Assembly (NCBI GenBank): GCA_016931415.1
Contig: JAFGEW010000112.1
Coordinates: 1-64,000, forward strand
Direction of reading: 5' to 3'
DNA length: 64,000 nucleotides
Origin: Verrucomicrobiota bacterium
GTDB taxonomy: Bacteria; Auribacterota; JABMQX01; JAFGEW01
The notes beneath the pieces were generated by a model, which did no database searches, was not told the DNA's origin, and worked only from the letters and a program-made list of their open reading frames with translations. Both the position numbers and the translations under genes were made by a program. Every line of letters begins with the position of its first letter. Position 1 is the stretch's first letter. This document shows, one piece after another, positions 59,277 through 64,000 of the stretch.

Positions 59277-60146
59277 TCACGCGCATCCCGCGATCCGATC
59301 CTCCAAAGCATACCGCCTGGCTGCTCGGGCAACGCGGTCCCGGATCTGCGCCAGGTACGCTTCGCGCACCTGGCCATCGAACAGGATCCGCCTGTATTGC
59401 TCGTACAGGCCCGGGAACTCCTTGCGCAGGAGACTCGCCACAGCAGGCCACACCTTGGGCCTGGGATTGAGCGCGTCCACCCAGATCAAGTCAATCGCCA
59501 GGTCGGCGGCCCGCTCGAGCATCGAGTCAATGGCGGCCTGGCTGTCCGACAGGAACGGCAGCAGCGGGCCGAACATGACGGCCGTCTTCAGCCCTGCGCG
59601 TTGCGCTTCCTTGATGACCCGGAATCGCTCCTCCACGCTCGAGCATCCAGGCTCCCAGAGCTGCCTCAGACGCTCGTCGAGCGTGGTGACGGTCACCCCA
59701 ATCTGCGCTCGTCGTCCCGAAAGGATGTCGAGATCGCGCAGCACGAGCGCGCTCTTGGTCAGAACGTCCACGTGGAATCCGCACATGAGCAACAGCTCGC
59801 AGCAGCGGCGCGTCAGTTTCCGCTCGGTCTCGATCGGCTGCCACGCGTCGCACGCGCTGCTGACGAAGACATGACCCGGCCTTGCACGCCGCAGTTGCCG
59901 TTCGAGCGCTTCCACCGCGTTGACCTTGATGTCCACGAACTCACCCCATGGCTCCGCATGGGGATGGAATCGCTGCATGAAGCGCGCGTAGCAGTAGACA
60001 CAGCCGTGCGCGCAGCCGGTGTAGCAGTTGAGGGAGTAGTCGCTGATGGAGCTCCGATTCAGGATCGTCTTGCAGGCCGCCTCGCGCACGACGATTCTGC
60101 GCGGTGCGCTCATCCCGCCGTCGGCAGCTCCGTTGTGTGTCAGCAT
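59277..60146 (-). CDS. Radical SAM protein related to spore-photoproduct-lyase-like (Rv2578c-type) proteins
   Basis: 289 residues from the ATG at 60146 (GCGGAG about 10 bases upstream); an ATG 11 codons later is possible. The iron-sulfur motif is SLNCYTGCAHGCVYCYARFM, containing C-x3-C-x2-C. Further segments FVSSACDAWQPIETERKLTR, VLTKSALVLRDLDIL and VTVTTLDERLRQLWEP are typical of the COG1533 group (SplB-related). These enzymes use SAM radicals; most members lack a proven reaction. No DNA-repair neighbour is visible, so a lyase activity should not be assumed. Confidence 0.87.
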   Translation of the reverse strand: MLTHNGAADGGMSAPRRIVVREAACKTILNRSSISDYSLNCYTGCAHGCVYCYARFMQRFHPHAEPWGEFVDIKVNAVEALERQLRRARPGHVFVSSACDAWQPIETERKLTRRCCELLLMCGFHVDVLTKSALVLRDLDILSGRRAQIGVTVTTLDERLRQLWEPGCSSVEERFRVIKEAQRAGLKTAVMFGPLLPFLSDSQAAIDSMLERAADLAIDLIWVDALNPRPKVWPAVASLLRKEFPGLYEQYRRILFDGQVREAYLAQIRDRVARAARRYALEDRIAGCA

Positions 60147-60529
60147 CAGACGAACTCCGCGCTGGAAGTCAGTCAGGTGAACGCCACCTACGCGGGGTGG
60201 TTCCCGCCCCGCGACGCGCTCCGTCCTCTCGATCCGCGCCTCGTGAACGCCAGAATGACCGGGGCATCCCCAAGCCTGCAAGGCTGCCGGCGGAAGCGCA
60301 GACCCGGCCGACACAGAGCCATAGCCCGCTTGCGGCAGCGTCGGGACTGGCCGAACTGCTTGACGCACTGCCCGTCTCGTTCCATGGACGGCCGTATGGC
60401 CTTGTTCTGCAGCGGCCGGTTCGTGGTCTCGTGTGGCGCGAAGATCGTTAGATCCGTTCTGCGCGCCGGTCTCAGTACGGACAGAGTGTGGCGCAGGTCG
60501 TGGGACAAGGCAAGAGCAGACCGTGTCAT
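60147..60529. other. Intergenic stretch without a convincing gene
   Basis: Between the radical SAM gene and the ImmA-like fragment. The frames present are basic and Cys/Arg-rich without a ribosome-binding site or family resemblance. It probably contains the radical SAM gene promoter; no hexamers stand out. Confidence 0.35.
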
Positions 60530-60620
60530 CACGACGCCGTGTCGAGCGAAGTTCTCGCGATCACGCGCTTGAAGCCGTTTTCGAAGATGGGGCAGGCGGT
60601 GACAGAGGCGCTTTTCCGTT
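60530..60620 (-). pseudogene. Orphan 3'-end fragment of the ImmA-like gene
   Basis: The minus strand reads ASVTACPIFENGFKRVIART then SLDTAS and stop. The intact ImmA-like gene ends ASAAAYPIFENGFKRVILRT then TLDPACL. The DNA match is close over about 75 bases and fades upstream near TGGG. One gene (60682-61476) separates the fragment from the intact gene. Confidence 0.8.
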
Positions 60621-60681
60621 AGCCCAATGCGCGTCGAGCACGGAGAAGCTTCCAGCGCATCTCGACTGGAGTTGCCCCCGG

Positions 60682-61476
60682 TCAGCGCCCTCGCCCCATC
60701 TGAGCCAGCATCTGCTCCAGTGCCGCTTGGCCGGGAGGGACAACGGGGGCTGAAGTCGGGACCGCCTCAAGCACCTCCAACAACTGCTCGGTTCTCCCCT
60801 GCGCCAGTGGCAGGTGTCCCGAGAAGATCGTCTTCGGGGCAATCTGACGGATCTTGTCCAGTGCCTCACTGAAGACGCCGGGGTCGACCATGTGGACCCA
60901 CGGGTTGTCGGTGCTCGCCCAACTGAGCATGCCTTGAGCCAGGTCCGCCGCCGAGACACCATCGGCGTTCTGAGCGGGCGACGGGATGAGGGCGCCAAAG
61001 CAGTCGGCAGAGAAGAACGCTTCCGTCTTGCTGTCGTACATGCCGATGGTTGTTGGGTTGTCGAACAGGGGCGGTCTGACGGCGGTCAGCTTACGGTCGC
61101 CCGCGTTGATGCTGTCTCCGGGATTCAGCCAGTAGACCCGATCCATGGGCACCGGCCACGCCGTGCTCATTCTCAGCACGGCCAGGGAGTTGGCCGCAAG
61201 CCGCGCGTCAGGCGCGGCGTCGAGAACCCGTTGGATGCTGCCTGTGTGATCTGCATCATCGTGGGTCAGCCATATCCACTTCAGGTCTCGGGGGTCGATG
61301 ACCGACTCGAGGGTCTTCATGAACTCGTCACTGTCGATCCCCATCCCCGTGTCAACAAGGACCGGCTCTCTGGCCTTGATGACGAAGGCATTAACCGGAA
61401 GGAATCCCGCGCCGGGGATCGGGAAGTGCGCGGGAAGGACCTCGACGTCCGGTGTTACATGGTATGGTCTGTCCAC
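60682..61476 (-). CDS. Metallo-beta-lactamase-fold protein of the flavodiiron/ODP type
   Basis: 264 residues from a GTG at 61476 with GGAGGAGCTT upstream. The metal motif is WLTHDDADHTGSIQ: His72-x-Asp74-x-Asp76-His77, close to the H-x-E-x-D-H of flavodiiron oxygen- and NO-reductase diiron domains. Later ligands are in FFSADCFGAL and FSGHLPLA. There is no flavodoxin domain, so it is the stand-alone ODP type, possibly needing a separate electron donor or acting as a hydrolase or sensor. It lies between the intact ImmA-like gene and the orphan copy of that gene's 3' end. Confidence 0.85.
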   Translation of the reverse strand: MDRPYHVTPDVEVLPAHFPIPGAGFLPVNAFVIKAREPVLVDTGMGIDSDEFMKTLESVIDPRDLKWIWLTHDDADHTGSIQRVLDAAPDARLAANSLAVLRMSTAWPVPMDRVYWLNPGDSINAGDRKLTAVRPPLFDNPTTIGMYDSKTEAFFSADCFGALIPSPAQNADGVSAADLAQGMLSWASTDNPWVHMVDPGVFSEALDKIRQIAPKTIFSGHLPLAQGRTEQLLEVLEAVPTSAPVVPPGQAALEQMLAQMGRGR

Positions 61477-61659
61477 TGGAAGCTCCTCCGTTTGCCACTC
61501 CTGAACACCGCGCGTGTCTGAAGCGTCACACTTCTTTTCACTTTTTCGTGGGTGCCGGTCTCTCTTCCCGCTGACAGGGGGCGGGGGAGAGTCGTACGTG
61601 CTCGCCCGGCACGACGGGCGCGTCTCACACAGCCGTGCGGGTCAGGGAGGAAGCGATTC

Positions 61660-62364
61660 CTACAGGCACGCCGGGTCGAGCGTCGTCCTCAGAATCACAC
61701 GCTTGAAGCCGTTCTCGAAGATGGGGTAGGCGGCGGCGGAGGCGCCGTCCCAGGTCTCCTCGCAGATCTCGCCGGAGCGCATGGCGCGGCGCATGACGTC
61801 GCGTTCCTGCGGGGTGACGGGCTGGATGCCGAACGGGTGGCTGGTCTGGCGGTTGACGAGGCGGCCGTTGTCGAACACGGAGATGGTCGCCTCGGCGAAG
61901 TCGAGCGAGCGGAGTGCGACGACCTCGTGCGAGGCGGTCGAAAACGCGGCTTTGAGGCGCAACAGGTCGAAGGGTCGCGCTCCCGCGTCCTCGCGCAGGC
62001 AGGCGCGGAAGAAGCGGCCGGGACACAGGAGCGCGGCGGCGCCGCGCATGGCGATGTCGTGTTTGAGCTGCTTGTTGTGGAAGCCGATGGGGAGCTCGAG
62101 TTCCATGATCTCGTGGGCGAGCGTGAAGTTGCGCCGCTCAGTGCGGCCCGTCTTGCCCAGATCGACGAACTTCATGCCTCGGTAGAGGTAGCTCTGGCCG
62201 CGGCGCTGCGGCAGCTCGCGGTCGAGCACGCTGATGCGCGCGGCGCGGGCGATGCGTGTGGGATCAACGGGCGGCCCGTCGATGCGCGCCGACATGAGCA
62301 GCCGCTCGACGGTCGCCTCAATGAGGGCCTCGCGTTCCTCGAAGTCGTACACGGCCTGTTCCAC
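61660..62364 (-). CDS. ImmA/IrrE-like protein with an altered zinc motif
   Basis: 234 residues from the ATG at 62364. The fold resembles ImmA/IrrE: an N-terminal helix pair, RIARAARISVLDRELPQRRG, then NFTLAHEIMELELPIG in the position of the metalloprotease motif. The usual HExxH appears as His84-Glu85-Ile-Met-Glu88, lacking the second His. Downstream helices (CPGRFFRACLREDAGARPFD) match the family layout. Such proteins cleave partner XRE repressors after a signal; the XRE gene lies 26 bases upstream. With Glu at the second ligand position, catalysis is uncertain. Confidence 0.75.
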   Translation of the reverse strand: MEQAVYDFEEREALIEATVERLLMSARIDGPPVDPTRIARAARISVLDRELPQRRGQSYLYRGMKFVDLGKTGRTERRNFTLAHEIMELELPIGFHNKQLKHDIAMRGAAALLCPGRFFRACLREDAGARPFDLLRLKAAFSTASHEVVALRSLDFAEATISVFDNGRLVNRQTSHPFGIQPVTPQERDVMRRAMRSGEICEETWDGASAAAYPIFENGFKRVILRTTLDPACL

Positions 62365-62390
62365 TTCCCCCTGACGGCGGAACGCCGTGT

Positions 62391-62918
62391 CTATTGGGAG
62401 TCCGCCTCGATCTCGCCGCTATCCAGCGCGTCGCCGAAGGCCTTGACGTAGGCCTCGACCATGCGCGCCACGGCCTCCTGGATCTTGGCGTCCTGCCCCT
62501 CGAGCGCCTGCTGGATGCGCGACGTGGGGCGGTGGCGGATCTCCTCGAGGATCTTCTTGTAGCCCTCGGGCGTGGCCTCGGAGCCTTCGTAGTTGGAGTG
62601 CGAGGCGAGTGCCTCGACCTCGTCAACGGAGACGTCCGGCGGACACTGGGTGGACCGCAAGAAGCCACGGAGGTTGTCTGGAAGCTCATCGACCTCCGGC
62701 TCGAGGTATCCCAGATCCCGGAGCATCTGCCGGAGCGAGATGTTGAGCGCCTTGGCGATCTTGCACAGCGTTTCGATCTTGGGCAGACCGCGCTCCTCTT
62801 TCGACAGGCGGCTGATGTGGGCGTCCGAGATCCCCGAGCGGTACGAGAGCTGGCTCTGCGAGATCCCGTGCTCCCGAAGCTTGCTTGTCAGGTACTGCCC
62901 GAACCTGCTCATCCCCAT
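62391..62918 (-). CDS. XRE-family transcriptional regulator
   Basis: 175 residues from the ATG at 62918 with GGAGGGAC upstream. A Cro/C1-type helix-turn-helix occupies about residues 6-65 (LREHGISQSQLSYRSGISDA, HISRLSKEERGLPKIETLCK). The C-terminal 100 residues are acidic and helical, with EEIRHRPTSRIQQALEGQDA, and probably mediate oligomerisation or contact with the ImmA-like partner downstream. The pair resembles ImmR/ImmA or DdrO/IrrE-type switches, but no mobile-element genes are near. Confidence 0.85.
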   Translation of the reverse strand: MGMSRFGQYLTSKLREHGISQSQLSYRSGISDAHISRLSKEERGLPKIETLCKIAKALNISLRQMLRDLGYLEPEVDELPDNLRGFLRSTQCPPDVSVDEVEALASHSNYEGSEATPEGYKKILEEIRHRPTSRIQQALEGQDAKIQEAVARMVEAYVKAFGDALDSGEIEADSQ

Positions 62919-63322
62919 GTAGTCCCTCCTCTAACGGCATGCCGGCCATGCTGGGACGGCATAGCTGGCGCCGCAGTCACCCAACGCCGGTGGGTCTGGG
63001 CAACGATCCACACCCGAGAACACCTACCAGCTCTACCCCAACATCAACAATAGCACCGGAAATGTAGAAAAGCAAGGGGGGTCTTACACAAAAGCAAGCA
63101 TGGCTGGACCTTAGGCTTTGGCCTGCATGCCCGGCCCTGACCGGTCCCGGGGTGTTGCACGTGGCGAAATCCGTCAACTCCGGCCCCCATTGCGCCGACA
63201 TCTATCCTGGATGCGCTGTGATAGGGCCTCTGAAGGAGGCCGGCGTATGCCCAGCACCAGTTGGCGGTGAAGGCAGCGCGGACGTCGTCGGTTGCACGGC
63301 ACCAGAAGGACGGTTGCAGGCC
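62919..63322. other. Divergent intergenic region between the XRE gene and the histidine kinase
   Basis: About 400 bases without a convincing gene. It should carry promoters for both directions and the direct repeats listed separately. Confidence 0.4.
63068..63098. promoter_or_regulatory. Possible XRE operator: direct repeats of AAAAGCAAG
   Basis: AAAAGCAAG at 63068-63076 and again at 63090-63098, 22 bases apart (two helical turns), about 150 bases upstream of the XRE start. Same-face spacing suits a dimeric or cooperative repressor. Confidence 0.35.
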
Positions 63323-64000
63323 ATGACAGAGACAGACCTTGTTCATCTCGAAACGCGGCTGCACGAACTCGAACACCAGGTGCTCAAGGCGCAGCGGTTC
63401 ATGCACGACTTCATCGAGAGTGCGCGGCTCATGGTCATCGGCCTGGATCGCGAGGGCCGGATCACGATCTTCAACCGGAAGGCCGAGGAGACGACCGGCT
63501 ACGCCAAGGAAGACGTGCTCGGCTCGAAGCTCAGCGAGGTGTTCGGCCCTGAGCATGGCAGCACGATGCACACGTTGGCCGAGCAGTTCGAGGTTTGCGG
63601 CGGCCACGGCTTTCGGTGCGAGACGCAGGTTGTGCTCGCATCGGGCGAGCAGCGGACGATCGTCTGGCATTCGAGCTGTCTGACCGACGAGGACGAGGTG
63701 GTCGGCCTCATGGCGTTCGGCGAGGATCGCACCGCCGAGAAGTGGGAGAACGACCGGCGGCGCTGGTTCGACCGGATGAGCGTGTTCCAGCAGTTCTCCG
63801 GCGAGATGGCGCACGGCTTCAACAACCTGCTGGGCATGGTGCTCGGTTACGCCTCGCTGCTGCGGGGCCTGTGCCTGCCGGGCAGCATCCAGCATGAGTA
63901 CGCCGAGCAGGTCGAGGAAGGCATTCGGCGCAGCGCCCAGGTCCTGTGGCGATTGCTCGAGTTCGCTCGCGGCGGCGCGCCCAAGCCCGAGCGGTTCGAC
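63323..64000 (+). CDS. PAS-domain sensor histidine kinase (3' end beyond window)
   Basis: 226 residues to the window edge from the ATG at 63323. A short coiled helix leads into one PAS domain (about 30-150): SARLMVIGLDREGRITIFNR, AEETTGYAKEDVLGSKLSEV and FRCETQVVLASGEQRTIVWH. The dimerisation/phosphoacceptor region follows, with His164 in FSGEMAHGFNNLLGMVLGYA, the H-box form typical of NtrB-like and hybrid kinases. There is no membrane segment, so it senses a cytoplasmic signal. The ATPase domain and any receiver lie outside the window. Confidence 0.9.
   Translation, partial: MTETDLVHLETRLHELEHQVLKAQRFMHDFIESARLMVIGLDREGRITIFNRKAEETTGYAKEDVLGSKLSEVFGPEHGSTMHTLAEQFEVCGGHGFRCETQVVLASGEQRTIVWHSSCLTDEDEVVGLMAFGEDRTAEKWENDRRRWFDRMSVFQQFSGEMAHGFNNLLGMVLGYASLLRGLCLPGSIQHEYAEQVEEGIRRSAQVLWRLLEFARGGAPKPERFD

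Noticed and set aside
62391-63322. An integrative element or prophage around the XRE/ImmA pair
   Set aside because: No integrase, excisionase, structural phage gene or attachment repeat is seen; the pair alone is not enough.

Overview
A 64 kb, GC-rich chromosomal window from an uncultured-type Gram-negative bacterium. An alpha-2-macroglobulin-like protein, many lipobox proteins, long carboxypeptidase-regulatory-like repeat proteins, a sorting-anchor-like secreted protein, a GH57/DUF1957 enzyme beside DUF4912, and DUF4272 and DUF2185 proteins together suggest a planctomycete-like or related PVC / candidate-phylum lineage. No rRNA or phylogenetic marker settles this. I see no integrase, transposase, CRISPR array or rRNA. 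Two tRNA genes are present (Leu-UAG, Gly-GCC).

Layout. 1-17.6 kb is mostly minus strand and accessory: a partial alpha-2-macroglobulin-like protein with an extreme Trp/Tyr patch, a beta-helix protein, a PIG-L deacetylase, a chagasin-like inhibitor, many small lipoproteins and membrane proteins, two genes with in-frame stops, and a three-gene NAD(P) transhydrogenase operon (pntA1-pntA2-pntB) whose gaps hold palindromic CCACGGGG-type repeats. 17.8-28 kb holds three tandem paralogous membrane-anchored giants (1348, 914 and 1110 aa) built of about 13, 9 and 11 beta-sandwich repeats. 28-30 kb has a secreted propeller-like protein, a lipoprotein and the tRNAs.

30.6-43.2 kb is a compact 11-gene plus-strand run: tig-clpP-clpX-lon (protein folding and quality control), a class V aminotransferase and serA (serine metabolism), purA, then uppS-cdsA-cmk-plsC (lipid carrier, phospholipid and nucleotide synthesis). 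Several junctions overlap by 1-4 bases, so the genes are probably co-expressed. 43.2-51.1 kb is minus strand: two paralogous secreted coiled-coil proteins, an orphan flagellar-rod-like protein, a GH57 enzyme, a DUF4912 protein, a MinD/ParA-like protein lacking the usual P-loop lysines, and a coiled-coil protein. 51.3-64 kb is mixed: a parvulin isomerase, M20 peptidase, Cys-cluster protein, PAS protein, glycosyltransferase, lipoproteins, a radical SAM enzyme, a metallo-beta-lactamase-fold protein, an XRE/ImmA pair, and the start of a PAS histidine kinase.

Most notable observations: (1) a complete transcription-attenuator architecture near 57.4-57.6 kb: promoter, ribosome-binding site, a 28-codon leader with eight aromatic residues in nine, a strong terminator and a competing antiterminator, placed before a gene of unknown function with no aromatic biosynthesis gene in view; (2) at three separate loci (pntB, the ImmA-like gene, the third repeat giant) an intact gene is followed by one co-directional gene and then by an orphan copy of the first gene's 3' end, suggesting one-gene insertions that duplicate the host 3' end; (3) dispersed palindromic repeats, one of which supplies the last residues of PntA.
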